A stretch of DNA of 64,000 nucleotides from an uncultured Buttiauxella sp. (lineage in GTDB: Bacteria; Pseudomonadota; Gammaproteobacteria; Enterobacterales; Enterobacteriaceae), in the NCBI GenBank assembly GCA_946480445.1, contig CAMLJN010000003.1, forward strand, positions 1-64,000. The letters are read 5' to 3'. Numbering within the stretch: position 1 is the stretch's first letter; each line of letters begins with the position of its first letter. The notes under the pieces were generated by a model. It had not been told where the DNA came from. It searched no databases and saw only the letters and a list, made by a program, of their open reading frames with translations. This document shows positions 1 to 9,323 of the stretch, piece after piece. The position numbers and the translations under genes are program-made.

Positions 1-126
1 AATTTTACGGCGTTGAGTTTTTTTTTTATACATATCAGACGCGCCATGAATGACAAGCAAATAATTATGGCGGAGTGTTTTCTATCTTCGCGTGGCGTCT
101 AGCGGCATAAACAGGGTGAGGCAGGA

Positions 127-1233
127 ATGAGAGGAAGTTGGATTAAGTACATTGTGACGGGCGTGATGGTGGCGGCACTGGCTGCCTGTTCGTCCAAACC
201 GACCGATAAAGGCCAGCAGTATAAAGACGGTAAGTTCTCCCAGCCCTTCTCGCTGGTGAACCAGCCCGATGCTGTTGGTGCGCCGATTAACGGCGGCGAC
301 TTTGCCGAACAGGTTAATCAGATTCGCTCGGCCTCTCCGCGGCTTTATAACAGCAAAAGCGATGTTTACAGCTCTGTGCAGCAGTGGCTACAGGCTGGCG
401 GCGATACCCGTCAGCTAAAACAGTACGGCCTCGATGCCTGGCAGATGGAAGGCGCGGATAACTACGGTAACGTTCAGTTTACCGGTTACTACACGCCGGT
501 TGTGCAGGCGCGCTATACCCGTCAGGGTGAATTCCAGTACCCCATCTATCGCATGCCGCCAAAACGCGGGCGTTTGCCATCTCGCGCGGAAATCTACGGC
601 GGCGCACTGAGCGACAGCTATATTCTTGCCTACAGTAACTCCCTGATGGATAACTTCATTATGGACGTGCAGGGCAGCGGCTATATCGACTTTGGCGATG
701 GTCGACCGCTGACCTTCTTTGGCTATGCGGGCAAAAACGGCCATGCGTATCGCAGCATAGGTAAAGTGCTTATCGATCGCGGTGAGGTGAAGAAAGAAGA
801 TATGTCGATGCAGGCGATTCGCCACTGGGGGGAAACCCACAGCCAGGCTGAAGTGCAGGAGCTGCTGGAGCAAAACCCTTCTTTCGTCTTCTTTAAACCA
901 GCCAGCTATGCTCCGGTGAAGGGGGCGAGTGCCGTGCCGCTGATTGGGCGCGCATCCGTGGCCTCCGACCGCTCTATTATTCCGGCGGGCACGACGCTGC
1001 TGGCTGAAGTGCCGCTACTGGACAACAACGGCAAATTCAGCGGTCAGTACGAGCTGCGCGTGATGGTAGCGCTTGATGTCGGCGGGGCCATTAAAGGTCA
1101 ACACTTCGATATTTATCAAGGGATTGGGCCGGAAGCGGGCCATCGTGCCGGGTGGTATAATCACTATGGCCGTGTCTGGGTGCTGAAAAACGCGCCGGGT
1201 GCCGGCTTTGGCGGAAACGTTTTTAGCGGTTAA
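127..1233 (+). CDS. mltA: Membrane-bound lytic murein transglycosylase A
   Basis: This lipoprotein cleaves the MurNAc-GlcNAc bond of peptidoglycan to give 1,6-anhydromuropeptides and acts from the inner face of the outer membrane. The 368 residues are close to the 365 of the E. coli enzyme. A short signal peptide ends in the lipobox LAAC with the lipidated Cys21. The MltA domain fills the middle and the 3D domain the C-terminus. In the motif HFDIYQG, Asp328 matches the single catalytic aspartate (Asp308 of mature E. coli MltA). The C-terminal tail has three extra residues (GFG) before NVFSG. The gene reads toward tcdA with a terminator between them. Identification is firm. Confidence 0.97.
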   Translation: MRGSWIKYIVTGVMVAALAACSSKPTDKGQQYKDGKFSQPFSLVNQPDAVGAPINGGDFAEQVNQIRSASPRLYNSKSDVYSSVQQWLQAGGDTRQLKQYGLDAWQMEGADNYGNVQFTGYYTPVVQARYTRQGEFQYPIYRMPPKRGRLPSRAEIYGGALSDSYILAYSNSLMDNFIMDVQGSGYIDFGDGRPLTFFGYAGKNGHAYRSIGKVLIDRGEVKKEDMSMQAIRHWGETHSQAEVQELLEQNPSFVFFKPASYAPVKGASAVPLIGRASVASDRSIIPAGTTLLAEVPLLDNNGKFSGQYELRVMVALDVGGAIKGQHFDIYQGIGPEAGHRAGWYNHYGRVWVLKNAPGAGFGGNVFSG

Positions 1234-1260
1234 TGCTGCAAATTTCCCACCTTTCTGAAG

Positions 1261-1287
1261 CGGGCTGTATAATCAGCCCGTTTTTTA
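1261..1287 (+). terminator. Rho-independent terminator after mltA
   Basis: A stem of cgggct and agcccg with an 8-base loop is followed directly by six T. It lies 28 bases after the mltA stop and only 19 bases before the tcdA start, so tcdA would depend on a promoter overlapping this spot or on read-through. Confidence 0.8.
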
Positions 1288-1305
1288 TTCCCCGAGGAAA
1301 TACTG

Positions 1306-2106
1306 ATGCCTGTAGTTTTGTCCGATGCCTGGCTGCAACGCTTTGGCGGCACGGCCCGTTTATACGGGCGCGATGCTTTGCAACTTTTTGCTGAGGCACA
1401 TGTGTGCGTAATCGGCATCGGCGGCGTGGGGTCCTGGGCGGCGGAAGCCCTGGCGCGCACGGGCATTGGCGCTATTACGCTTATCGACATGGACGATGTC
1501 TGCGTCACCAACACCAACCGCCAGATTCATGCGCTGCGTGAGACCGTAGGGCAGGCCAAAACGGAAGTCATGGCGGCCCGCATCCGCGAAATTAATCCGG
1601 AGTGTCGTGTCACCGTGGTGGATGATTTTATTACCGCTGAGAATGCCGCGCAGCTGCTAAGTCAGGGATACAGCTATGTGATTGATGCCATTGATAGCGT
1701 GCGTCCGAAAGCGGCGCTTATCTCGTACTGCCGTCGCAATAAGATCCCGCTAGTGACGACCGGCGGTGCAGGCGGGCAAATCGATCCGACGCAAATTCAG
1801 GTCACCGATCTGGCGAAAACAATCCAGGATCCACTGGCCGCGAAGCTGCGCGAGAGGTTAAAAAGTGATTTTGGCGTGGTGAAGAACAGCAAGGGCAAGC
1901 TGGGCGTGGACTGCGTATTTTCTACCGAAGCGCTGGTTTACCCGCAGGCGGATGGTTCGGTTTGCGCGGCGAAAAGTACCGCCGACGGCCCGAAACGCAT
2001 GGACTGTGCGTCCGGCTTTGGCGCGGCAACCATGGTCACGGCAAGCTTTGGCTTTGTGGCGGTTTCTCATGTACTAAAGAAGATGTTGGCGAAGGCCCGG
2101 CGCTAA
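1306..2106 (+). CDS. tcdA: tRNA ct6A37 dehydratase TcdA (CsdL)
   Basis: This E1/ThiF-like enzyme uses ATP to cyclise N6-threonylcarbamoyladenosine (t6A37) in tRNAs to the hydantoin form ct6A. The 266 residues match the E. coli protein (268) along the whole length. The Rossmann nucleotide loop GIGGVG is at residues 37-42, followed by the E1-type segment LIDMDDVCVTNTNRQIHA. The conserved GGAGGQIDPT and MDCASGFGAATMV blocks are intact. In E. coli it works with the cysteine desulfurase pair CsdA-CsdE; those genes lie just downstream on the opposite strand, so the functional set is kept together here. Confidence 0.97.
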   Translation: MPVVLSDAWLQRFGGTARLYGRDALQLFAEAHVCVIGIGGVGSWAAEALARTGIGAITLIDMDDVCVTNTNRQIHALRETVGQAKTEVMAARIREINPECRVTVVDDFITAENAAQLLSQGYSYVIDAIDSVRPKAALISYCRRNKIPLVTTGGAGGQIDPTQIQVTDLAKTIQDPLAAKLRERLKSDFGVVKNSKGKLGVDCVFSTEALVYPQADGSVCAAKSTADGPKRMDCASGFGAATMVTASFGFVAVSHVLKKMLAKARR

Positions 2107-2113
2107 AAGCCTG

Positions 2114-2143
2114 GGGTGGATAAGCGCCTGACGCTTTCCACCC
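2114..2143. repeat. REP-like palindrome between tcdA and csdE
   Basis: An imperfect palindrome has outer arms gggtgga/tccaccc and inner arms aagcg/cgctt. It resembles enterobacterial REP units, which carry a GGATAAGCG-type arm, and it sits between two convergent genes, the usual place for them. It may also act as the shared 3' end signal. Confidence 0.55.
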
Positions 2144-2160
2144 AATACACCCAATAGCAA

Positions 2161-2601
2161 TCAGCGATTAGCCGATGCAAGCACGGCTTCGGCCAGGGCG
2201 GTCAGCCCGCCAGAACGGGAGGCGCTTAACTGATTACGCAGGCCCAGTTCATCGAACAGCGCCAGCGGGTCAGTGTTTCTTAGTTCCGCCGCCGTTTTCC
2301 CTTCCACGGCGCACAGCAGGACCGCAAGCAAACCGCGAACGATCCTCCCTTCGCTGTCGCCATAGAAATGGAACCTGCCGTCCGGCAAACGCGTGTGGCC
2401 GAGCCAGACGCGGTTTTCGCAGCCTGTTATTTCTGTTTCCTCACTTTTTAGCTCGGGCGGGAGCGCGGGAAGCTGCTTGCCCAGCATAATGAGCTGGCGA
2501 TACCTGTCCTCCCACTGTTTCAGGGGGGCGAAAGTCTCCCGGAGCGTCCGGGCTGTAATAGTGCTGCCGAACGGATGGCTGCTAATAGATTCACTCGTCA
2601 T
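2161..2601 (-). CDS. csdE: Cysteine desulfuration protein CsdE
   Basis: This SufE-family sulfur acceptor takes persulfide sulfur from CsdA. The 146 residues compare with 147 in E. coli. The acceptor Cys61 stands in the family motif GCENRVW, and the SufE core [16 protein letters not shown] follows. Its ATG comes directly after the csdA stop (TAAATG on the minus strand), so the two are translationally coupled and csdA is the first gene of the operon. The product also interacts with TcdA in E. coli, whose gene is the convergent neighbour. Confidence 0.96.
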   Translation of the reverse strand: MTSESISSHPFGSTITARTLRETFAPLKQWEDRYRQLIMLGKQLPALPPELKSEETEITGCENRVWLGHTRLPDGRFHFYGDSEGRIVRGLLAVLLCAVEGKTAAELRNTDPLALFDELGLRNQLSASRSGGLTALAEAVLASANR

Positions 2602-3807
2602 TTAATCCGCCAGAATAGCCAGCGCGTTGTCGACCGCTTTTATCAGCGCATCGACATCGCTTTTGGTGTTGTAGGGAGCGAACGAGGCTCGCAGCGTGCC
2701 GCTAACGCCAAGGGCGGCCAGCAGCGGCTGGGCACAGTGCTGGCCCGCCCGCAGCGCGATACCTGCTTCGGCCAGCAAAGTAACCATATCGTGATGATGC
2801 ACCCCGGCAAAATCAAAGGCCAGCAGGCTGGAATCCTGGCAGCGGAAGCTGCGAAAGCCCGGGCGTTTCGCCAGCTGCGCCTCGGCAAGCGTCGCGAGTC
2901 CACGGCTGTAGTTTTCCGCTTCAACCACGTCGATTTCTGTTAGCCACTCAAGGGCTGCACTCAGCCCAATCACCCCAGCAACGTTGGGCGTGCCGGCTTC
3001 AAACCGGTAAGGGACGTCCTGGGGGGTAAAACCTGTGAATGAGACATGGGTGATCATCTTGCCGCCGCCCAGCCAGGGTGACATCTGCGCCAGTAAGTCG
3101 GTTTTACCGTAAAGCGCTCCGACGCCCGTCGGCCCATAAAGCTTGTGGGCTGAAAAAGCGTAGAAATCTATATCGAGAGCCTGCACGTCCGGCGGGCAGT
3201 GCACCACGCCCTGCGCGCCGTCGACCATCACCACCGCGCCGACGCTGTGCGCAAGGCTTATCGCTTTTGCCAGATCCGGGCAGCCGCCGGTGACGTTGGA
3301 CATTTGGCCCAGCGCCAGAATGCGGGTGCGCTCGTTGAGCAGCGCGGGCAGGAGAGTGAGGTCGGGGAGAAAATCTGCCCCTATCGGCAGCTTCACGATT
3401 TTTGCGCCGGTTTGCCCGGCAACCATCAGCCACGGGACAAAGTTTGCGTGGTGTTCGGCTTCGCTGATAAGGATTTCGTCCCCCGCTTTCAGACGCGGGC
3501 GGGCGTAGCTCTGGGCGACCAGATTGATCGCCTCTGTGGTGCCTCGCGTCCAGACAATGTCTTTTCCCCCGGGCGCATTCAGCAGACAGGCCACGCTATC
3601 CCGAGCCGCCTCATAGCGGGCCGTCAGGCGCTGTGCCGTAGGAAACTGGCTGCGGTGAACGTTGCCCGCACTCAGGCTATAGAATTGCTGGCTGGCGTCA
3701 ATAACGGCCAGGGGCTTTAATGCGGTTGCCGCGCTATCCAGATACACACCGGCATCGGCCAGCGCAGGAAACTGGCTGCGAAAACCGGCAGGATTAAATG
3801 CTTTCAT
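2602..3807 (-). CDS. csdA: Cysteine desulfurase CsdA
   Basis: This PLP enzyme of the NifS/SufS group removes sulfur from cysteine as an enzyme persulfide. The chosen start gives 401 residues, exactly the E. coli length. It follows a GAGG ribosome-binding site; the open frame runs 12 codons further upstream but that extension is not in the family. The PLP-lysine motif is SAHKLYGPTG and the catalytic cysteine is Cys358 in AGQHCAQPLL. The TRGTTEAINLVAQ block and the EHHAN histidine motif are present. It is transcribed with csdE. Confidence 0.97.
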   Translation of the reverse strand: MKAFNPAGFRSQFPALADAGVYLDSAATALKPLAVIDASQQFYSLSAGNVHRSQFPTAQRLTARYEAARDSVACLLNAPGGKDIVWTRGTTEAINLVAQSYARPRLKAGDEILISEAEHHANFVPWLMVAGQTGAKIVKLPIGADFLPDLTLLPALLNERTRILALGQMSNVTGGCPDLAKAISLAHSVGAVVMVDGAQGVVHCPPDVQALDIDFYAFSAHKLYGPTGVGALYGKTDLLAQMSPWLGGGKMITHVSFTGFTPQDVPYRFEAGTPNVAGVIGLSAALEWLTEIDVVEAENYSRGLATLAEAQLAKRPGFRSFRCQDSSLLAFDFAGVHHHDMVTLLAEAGIALRAGQHCAQPLLAALGVSGTLRASFAPYNTKSDVDALIKAVDNALAILAD

Positions 3808-4002
3808 GATTATCCTCGTTTCAGTCCGTAGATCGTCGCGCATTTCTTCAGGCTGAGCAAGATAGACGTAACCTTCAGAATAATCTGGTTAACCTGGCAA
3901 AGTCAGAAAAGAGAGTTATGCTAATAATTGTTAGGCTAAGGTTCTGGCCTGTAATCAGAAGAGATTTAAGTAGCATTAAAATCTACATACAAGGAGAAAA
4001 AC

Positions 4003-4230
4003 ATGAATAAGGCAGCCGCAATTGTATCTGCATGTATGATGACTTTCGCACTCGCAGCATGTTCCAGCCCCAACTATGTCATGCACACCAACGATGGTCG
4101 CACCATCGTCTCTGATGGTAAGCCTAAGACCGATAACGACACCGGCATGATTAAGTATAAAGATGCCAACGGTAATCAGCAGCAGATTAACCGTACCGAT
4201 GTCAAAGAAATGGTTGAGCTGGACCACTAA
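4003..4230 (+). CDS. ygdI: YgdI/YgdR-family lipoprotein
   Basis: This 75-residue lipoprotein of unknown role has a signal peptide ending in LAAC with the lipidated Cys20. Its mature part holds the YgdI/YgdR (DUF903) core, including NYVMHTNDGRTIVSDGKP and NRTDVKEMVELD. It matches E. coli YgdI nearly end to end. A good AAGGAG site precedes the ATG. It converges with the sRNA gene gcvB, whose terminator lies just after this stop codon. Confidence 0.95.
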   Translation: MNKAAAIVSACMMTFALAACSSPNYVMHTNDGRTIVSDGKPKTDNDTGMIKYKDANGNQQQINRTDVKEMVELDH

Positions 4231-4238
4231 AAACGGGC

Positions 4239-4444
4239 AAAAAAAAGCACCGCTTCAAGCGGTGCTACATTAATCACTATGGACAGACAGGGTAAATGTA
4301 CAGGAAGTGAAAAAGGGGTAGCTTAGCTACCGGGGTCTGGAATGCCAGACCAATTGCAAACACAACAACACAACATCACAACCGTAAGCCAAAAGCCCTC
4401 CAGAACACGCATTCCAGATAACTTTTCGTTCCGGCTCAGGAAGT
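4239..4444 (-). ncRNA. gcvB: GcvB small regulatory RNA
   Basis: Hfq-dependent sRNA GcvB represses many amino-acid and peptide transporter mRNAs. On the minus strand the gene begins ACTTCCTGAGCCGGAACG like E. coli gcvB, contains the GU-rich R1 seed (ttgtgatgttgtgttgttg) followed by tgcaattggtctgg, and keeps the run ttacggttgtgatg and the tail acattaccc/cagtccatagtgattaatg region in recognisable form. It ends in a strong hairpin gcaccgctt/aagcggtgc with a U tail (the A-run at 4239-4246 on the plus strand). It is divergent from gcvA, whose product activates it in E. coli. Length is about 206 bases. Confidence 0.95.
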
Positions 4445-4571
4445 GCCGCCACTATAGGTATTTGCTGGTGCATCCTCAACGGACAATTTATAATGGCTCA
4501 GATAAAAAAAACTAATAGGTTAATTAAATAACCTGTTTGTTAACAGCCATTAACATTTAAGCCTGTCAACT

Positions 4572-5489
4572 ATGTCCAAGCGCTTGCCACCTCTGAATGC
4601 TTTACGCGTTTTTGATGCCGCCGCACGTCACCTGAGTTTTACTAAGGCGGCCGAAGAGTTATTTGTCACCCAGGCGGCAGTTAGCCACCAGATTAAGTCC
4701 CTTGAGGACTTTTTAGGGCTAAAACTGTTCCGTCGTCGTAACCGTTCTTTGCTGCTGACCGAAGAAGGGCAGAGCTATTATCTCGATATTAAAGAGATTT
4801 TTTCTCAGCTTACCGAAGCGACTCGCAAGCTACAGGCTCGCAGTGCAAAAGGGGCTCTTACCGTCAGTTTACTGCCCAGTTTTGCCATTCACTGGCTGGT
4901 GCCTCGCCTCACAAGCTTTAACTCAGCTTATCCGGGAATAGATGTGCGTATCCAGGCCGTTGACCGTCAGGAGGACAAACTTTCTGACGATGTCGACGTC
5001 GCGATTTTTTATGGCCGCGGCAACTGGCCGGGGCTGCGCGTTGAAAAATTATACGCCGAATATCTGCTGCCGGTCTGCTCGCCGATGTTGCTGACCGGCG
5101 ATCGCCCGATCAAAACGCCCGAAGACCTTGCCCAACATACTCTGCTGCACGACGCCTCGCGCCGGGACTGGCAAACTTACACGCGCCAGCTTGGGGTGAG
5201 CCACATTAATGTGCAGCAGGGGCCTATCTTCAGCCACAGCGCCATGGTTTTGCAGGCCGCTATCCACGGTCAGGGCGTCGCACTGGCCAATAACGTGATG
5301 GCGCAGTCAGAAATAGAAGCGGGTCGCCTGGTGTGTCCGTTTAACGATGTGCTGGTGAGTAAAAATGCCTTTTATCTGGTTTGTCATGACAGTCAGGCAG
5401 AACTCGGTAAAATAGCGGCATTCCGGCAGTGGATCCTGGCAAAAGCCGCCAGTGAACAAGAGAAATTCCGCTTTCGCTACGATCAATAA
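4572..5489 (+). CDS. gcvA: Glycine cleavage regulator GcvA (LysR family)
   Basis: GcvA is a LysR-type DNA-binding regulator that activates gcvTHP with glycine and represses it, with GcvR, when glycine is short. It also activates gcvB. The 305 residues equal the E. coli protein. The N-terminal winged helix-turn-helix (FTKAAEELFVTQAAVSHQIKSLE) covers about residues 23-46 and a periplasmic-binding-like effector domain fills the remainder. It is divergent from gcvB with 127 bases between them, the arrangement known from E. coli. Firm. Confidence 0.97.
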   Translation: MSKRLPPLNALRVFDAAARHLSFTKAAEELFVTQAAVSHQIKSLEDFLGLKLFRRRNRSLLLTEEGQSYYLDIKEIFSQLTEATRKLQARSAKGALTVSLLPSFAIHWLVPRLTSFNSAYPGIDVRIQAVDRQEDKLSDDVDVAIFYGRGNWPGLRVEKLYAEYLLPVCSPMLLTGDRPIKTPEDLAQHTLLHDASRRDWQTYTRQLGVSHINVQQGPIFSHSAMVLQAAIHGQGVALANNVMAQSEIEAGRLVCPFNDVLVSKNAFYLVCHDSQAELGKIAAFRQWILAKAASEQEKFRFRYDQ

Positions 5490-5538
5490 GTAAATCTTCG
5501 CGTGGCCCGGTGCCGCGCCTTACATTTAGGGTTACACC

Positions 5539-5934
5539 ATGACCAGCCGATTCATGCTGATTTTTACCGCTATCAGCGGCTTTATCTTTGTGGCCCTCGG
5601 GGCTTTCGGAGCGCATGTTCTCAGCAAATCTCTGGGTGTTGTGGAGATGGGCTGGATACAGACAGGCCTCGAGTATCAGGCGTTTCATACGCTGGCTATC
5701 TTTGGTCTGGCGGTGGCTATGCAGCGCCGCATCAGCATCTGGTTTTACTGGAGCAGCGTGTTTATGGCGCTCGGTACCGTTTTATTCAGCGGCAGCCTTT
5801 ATTGCCTGGCGCTGTCGCATTTACGCCTGTGGGCGTTCGTTACACCGGTCGGCGGGGTCAGTTTCCTCGCCGGTTGGATTTTGATGTTGATTGGTGCAAT
5901 GCGCCTGAAACGTAAGGGCGTGAGCCATGAATAA
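5539..5934 (+). CDS. ygdD: DUF423 inner-membrane protein YgdD
   Basis: A 131-residue DUF423 membrane protein of unknown function with four predicted hydrophobic segments (near residues 5-25, 45-65, 70-90 and 96-122). The sequence [15 protein letters not shown] is characteristic of the family. Its last codons overlap the rlmM start by 8 bases, so the two genes are probably translationally coupled, as in E. coli. Confidence 0.94.
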   Translation: MTSRFMLIFTAISGFIFVALGAFGAHVLSKSLGVVEMGWIQTGLEYQAFHTLAIFGLAVAMQRRISIWFYWSSVFMALGTVLFSGSLYCLALSHLRLWAFVTPVGGVSFLAGWILMLIGAMRLKRKGVSHE

Positions 5935-7030
5935 TAAAGTGATTTTGTACTGCCGCCAGGGCTTTGAAAAAGAGTGCGCGGCGGAAATTACCGATAAAGC
6001 GGGGCAGCGCGGCGTCTATGGGTTTGCCCGTGTCAAAGAACACAGCGGCTATGTTGTTTTCGAATGCTACCAGATGGAAGATGCCGATAAGCTGGCGCGT
6101 GAGCTGCCGTTTAGCGATCTGATCTTTGCCCGCCAGATGATCGTTGCAGGCGAACTGTTAAAAGATCTGCCCCCGGAAGATCGCATTACGCCGATTACCG
6201 GGATGTTGCAGGGCGTTGTAGAGAAAGGCGGGGATCTGCGTGTTGAAGTGGCGGATACCAACGAAAGCAAAGAGCTGATGAAATTCTGCCGTAAGCTGAC
6301 GGTGCCGCTGCGTGCCAGCCTGCGTGAAGCGGGCGTGCTGACAAACTATGAAACACCGAAGCGACCTGTGGTGCACGTATTCTTTATTGCGCCGGGCTGT
6401 TGCTATACCGGCTATTCCTACACCCATAATAATTCTCCCTGGTATATGGGTATTCCTCGTCTTAAGTTTCCTTCCGATGCGCCAAGCCGCTCCACGCTTA
6501 AGCTGGAAGAAGCGTTCCACGTCTTTATTCCCGCCGATGAGTGGGACGAACGTCTGGCAAACGGCATGTATGCTGTGGATCTCGGGGCATGCCCTGGAGG
6601 CTGGACCTATCAGCTGGTGAAACGCAACATGTGGGTCTCCTCGGTGGATAACGGTCCGATGGCGCAAAGCCTGATGGATACCGGGCAGGTGACCTGGCTG
6701 CGTGAAGACGGTTTTAAATATAAGCCGACCCGCAACAATATCTCGTGGATGGTCTGCGATATGGTAGAGAAGCCGGCAAAAGTGGCAAGCCTGATGGCCA
6801 CCTGGCTGGTTAACGGCTGGTGTCGTGAAACCATCTTCAACCTCAAGCTGCCGATGAAAAAGCGCTATGAAGAGGTCTCCCAAAACCTGGCGCAGATTCG
6901 CGAGAAGCTTGAAGAAAATGGCATCAGCGCACAGATTCAGGCGCGTCAGCTGTACCACGATCGTGAAGAAGTGACGGTACACGTTCGCCGCATGTGGGCT
7001 GCCGTGGGCGGTCGCCGCGACGAGCGTTAA
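5927..7030 (+). CDS. rlmM: 23S rRNA 2'-O-methyltransferase RlmM (C2498)
   Basis: RlmM methylates the ribose of C2498 in 23S rRNA before the large subunit is assembled, using S-adenosylmethionine. The 367 residues are one longer than in E. coli. An N-terminal THUMP domain is followed by a Rossmann methyltransferase domain with the SAM loop [15 protein letters not shown]. The start overlaps the ygdD end. It converges with xni across a short palindromic gap. Confidence 0.96.
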   Translation: MNNKVILYCRQGFEKECAAEITDKAGQRGVYGFARVKEHSGYVVFECYQMEDADKLARELPFSDLIFARQMIVAGELLKDLPPEDRITPITGMLQGVVEKGGDLRVEVADTNESKELMKFCRKLTVPLRASLREAGVLTNYETPKRPVVHVFFIAPGCCYTGYSYTHNNSPWYMGIPRLKFPSDAPSRSTLKLEEAFHVFIPADEWDERLANGMYAVDLGACPGGWTYQLVKRNMWVSSVDNGPMAQSLMDTGQVTWLREDGFKYKPTRNNISWMVCDMVEKPAKVASLMATWLVNGWCRETIFNLKLPMKKRYEEVSQNLAQIREKLEENGISAQIQARQLYHDREEVTVHVRRMWAAVGGRRDER

Positions 7031-7038
7031 GAGTCAGT

Positions 7039-7070
7039 CTTTCCCTCTCTCCAAAGGGAGAGAGGGAAAG
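7039..7070. repeat. CTCTCC-type intergenic palindrome (rlmM-xni)
   Basis: A perfect inverted repeat with 14-base arms (ctttccctctctcc) and a 4-base loop lies between the convergent genes rlmM and xni. Its arm is close to that of the palindrome between mak and sbcC (53508-53540), so both probably belong to one dispersed repeat family. It could fold into a very stable RNA hairpin and protect or define 3' ends of both genes. Confidence 0.7.
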
Positions 7071-7118
7071 CCATCATTCCCGTTTCGGGATGTTTTGTGA
7101 AGGGCCGGGAGGCGAGTT

Positions 7119-7871
7119 TCAGGGCAGCCGCAGCTGCTGCAAATTCCCGTCCAGCTGTAAATCCGTTTGTAAACGCGAAACCTGGCGACAGGTGAAGGCG
7201 CTCTCCCGATGTTTTTCCAGCTTACTGCGCCACTTTTCAGGCACTTCCTCCAGCCGCTGATAGAGTGCTTCCAGGGTTGAAAACTGATTGATAAGCAGCG
7301 TGGCACTTTTCGCCCCGATACCCGCCACGCCCGGGATCTTGCTGCTGCTAATCCCCGCAAGCCCCCAGAAGTCCGGCAGCTGTTCGGGTAATACGCCATA
7401 TTCCTGGGCTATAAACGGGGCGTCCAGCCAGCGTTTTTGAAAGTAGTCACGGATTTGAAGAGTGGGCGCCAGAAGCTGGCAAAAGCCTTTATCCGTTGAA
7501 ACGATAGTGGCGCGATGGTTGCCCGCAGCGAGTTTAGCTGCGAGCGTTGCCGCCAGATCGTCCGCTTCGTTTCCCGGCGAATGCCAGCAGGTTACGCCGC
7601 GGCGCTCAAAGGCTTCACGCAGCGAGGGCATTTCATGATGCAGGGTGTCCGGCATAGGGGCACGTCCGGCTTTGTAGTCCGGCAGAATCTGGTGCCGCCA
7701 GCCTTCTCGTCTGTCTTCGTCGTCAAAGACGGCGACGGCATGCGTGGGTTGGCTGTGGGTTATCAGCTGTTCGAGCGCATGCAGACAGGTGTCGGCACAT
7801 GGCGAGCCCTGCACCGCGTGAATGCGGCGAATAAGGTTCAGGGCGTCGACGATAAGTAAATGAATGCTCAT
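7119..7871 (-). CDS. xni: Flap endonuclease Xni (ExoIX)
   Basis: This is a small protein homologous to the 5'-nuclease domain of DNA polymerase I. It acts on branched or flap DNA. The chosen start [16 protein letters not shown] gives 250 residues, like E. coli Xni (251). The open frame extends 78 codons further upstream but that part is not family sequence and would overlap the divergent gene's leader. The metal-binding and helix-hairpin-helix segments ([40 protein letters not shown]) are present. Confidence 0.94.
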   Translation of the reverse strand: MSIHLLIVDALNLIRRIHAVQGSPCADTCLHALEQLITHSQPTHAVAVFDDEDRREGWRHQILPDYKAGRAPMPDTLHHEMPSLREAFERRGVTCWHSPGNEADDLAATLAAKLAAGNHRATIVSTDKGFCQLLAPTLQIRDYFQKRWLDAPFIAQEYGVLPEQLPDFWGLAGISSSKIPGVAGIGAKSATLLINQFSTLEALYQRLEEVPEKWRSKLEKHRESAFTCRQVSRLQTDLQLDGNLQQLRLP

Positions 7872-8060
7872 GCGTTTTTCACTTTTGGCTGCGATTGCGT
7901 CCACTTTAACATTTCCCAAAGAGGGGGGCGAATGCGAGAAACCAATTTGGGAAAACGGCTCGCAAAAAAAAGCCTGGTGTTTTACTCCTGGAAAGACATT
8001 GCTAATCAATTTGATTGCTATGTATATTTTAAAACGAAGAAAAAAATCAGAGATTACAAT

Positions 8061-9245
8061 ATGAGCAAGAGCACTCACCTCGCACACCGTATCCAGAATC
8101 TGCAACCCTCAGCCATCCGCGAACTTTTAAAACACAGTAAAATGCCCGGCGTGATTTCCCTCGCGGGCGGCATTCCTTCCAGTGAACTGTTCGACAAAGA
8201 GGGGCTGTCCCAGGCGACGCAAATCGTGGTGGATCAGAACTTCAACGAAGCGTTCCAGTATGGATTAACGGAAGGGAACGCAGAATTGCGTCAGCAGCTG
8301 GTGGGGCTGTGCCAGCAGCGTGGCATTACCACCAACCCGGATCAACTTCTGATCACCTCAGGCTCCCAGCAGGCGCTGGATCTGCTGATCCGTGCGCTGG
8401 CCGATCCCGGGGACGTGTTCGTCGTTGAGCGACCGACTTATCTTGCGACGCTGCAAATCCTGAGCCTCACCGATGCAACCGTGAAGTCGGTTGGCGGAGA
8501 TGAGCACGGTATGATCGTTGACGAGCTGGAAGCGTTGCTGAAAACGACCCGCGTTAAGGGCGTTTACCTGGTGCCGACGTTTGGCAATCCAAGTGGGACT
8601 ACGCTCAGCGCGGCACGCCGCGAGAAGCTGGTGAAACTGGCGGTTGAACACGATTTTGTCATTATCGAGGACGATCCCTATGGGGCGATCAGCTTCACTG
8701 AAGAGCGGGAGAAAACGCTTTGCCAGGTTGCGGCGGAGCAGGGCCATCACGATCGCGTCGTTTACACCTCGACCTTCTCTAAAATTCTGGCACCTGGCCT
8801 GCGCGTAGGCTGGATTATCCTGCCGGAGTGGATGAAGCAGAAGGTGGCGATCATCAAACAGGCGACCGATCTCCACGCCAATTCGTTTTCACAGGCATTA
8901 GTAGCAGCTTACCTGACGCTGGGCCGTCTGGACCCGCAGATTGCGCTGATTCGTGAAGCCTATAAGCAAAAATGCCTGAGCCTGTCGCGCTATCTGCATG
9001 AAGAGTTAGGCGAGCACATCAGCTTTAATCAGCCGCAGGGTGGGATGTTCCTGTGGGCGACATTCCGCTATGACTTTGACACCACGAAGTGGCTACAGAA
9101 AACGCTGGAGAAAGGCGTGGTTTACGTGCCGGGCGAGTTCTTCTTTAGCGACAACCCGGATAAGAAAACGCTGCGCTTCTCGTATGCGACGGCTTCTGAG
9201 GAGCAGCTGCATGAAGCGGTGAAGCGTCTGAAGTCGGCGCTGTAG
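8061..9245 (+). CDS. PLP-dependent class I/II aminotransferase (LysN/2-aminoadipate type)
   Basis: A 394-residue fold-type I aminotransferase. The N-terminus [12 protein letters not shown], the middle [13 protein letters not shown] and DDPYG, and the PLP-lysine motif [15 protein letters not shown] place it among aminotransferases related to the catalytic domain of MocR regulators and to 2-aminoadipate or aromatic/branched-chain transaminases. The frame is open 67 codons further upstream, but [24 protein letters not shown] is the natural start and the upstream part overlaps xni. The substrate cannot be told from sequence. It occupies the place where E. coli has the fucose genes, and it converges with sdaB, sharing a terminator. 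Confidence 0.88.
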   Translation: MSKSTHLAHRIQNLQPSAIRELLKHSKMPGVISLAGGIPSSELFDKEGLSQATQIVVDQNFNEAFQYGLTEGNAELRQQLVGLCQQRGITTNPDQLLITSGSQQALDLLIRALADPGDVFVVERPTYLATLQILSLTDATVKSVGGDEHGMIVDELEALLKTTRVKGVYLVPTFGNPSGTTLSAARREKLVKLAVEHDFVIIEDDPYGAISFTEEREKTLCQVAAEQGHHDRVVYTSTFSKILAPGLRVGWIILPEWMKQKVAIIKQATDLHANSFSQALVAAYLTLGRLDPQIALIREAYKQKCLSLSRYLHEELGEHISFNQPQGGMFLWATFRYDFDTTKWLQKTLEKGVVYVPGEFFFSDNPDKKTLRFSYATASEEQLHEAVKRLKSAL

Positions 9246-9247
9246 GA

Positions 9248-9273
9248 AAAAAGGAGCCTTATGGCTCCTTTTT
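9248..9273. terminator. Bidirectional terminator (aminotransferase / sdaB)
   Basis: The hairpin aaaaaggagcc/ggctccttttt is flanked by A on the left and T on the right. It can therefore end transcription of the aminotransferase gene on the plus strand and of sdaB on the minus strand. Confidence 0.8.
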
Positions 9274-9323
9274 ATTGCGGTTATCTGTCAGGGACAGGCT
9301 TCCCGCATGGGGGACTAAAGTGC

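Noticed and set aside
1-126. T-run near position 19-27 as a terminator of a gene before the window
   Set aside because: No hairpin can be seen because its left part would lie outside the window.
6158-6982. 274-codon open frame antisense to rlmM
   Set aside because: Complete overlap with a well-supported gene, no recognisable protein motifs, typical GC-rich shadow frame.
7860-8060. 67-codon N-terminal extension of the aminotransferase
   Set aside because: It overlaps the xni start, its residues do not resemble the family, and the frame has a natural ATG at 8061 where homology begins.
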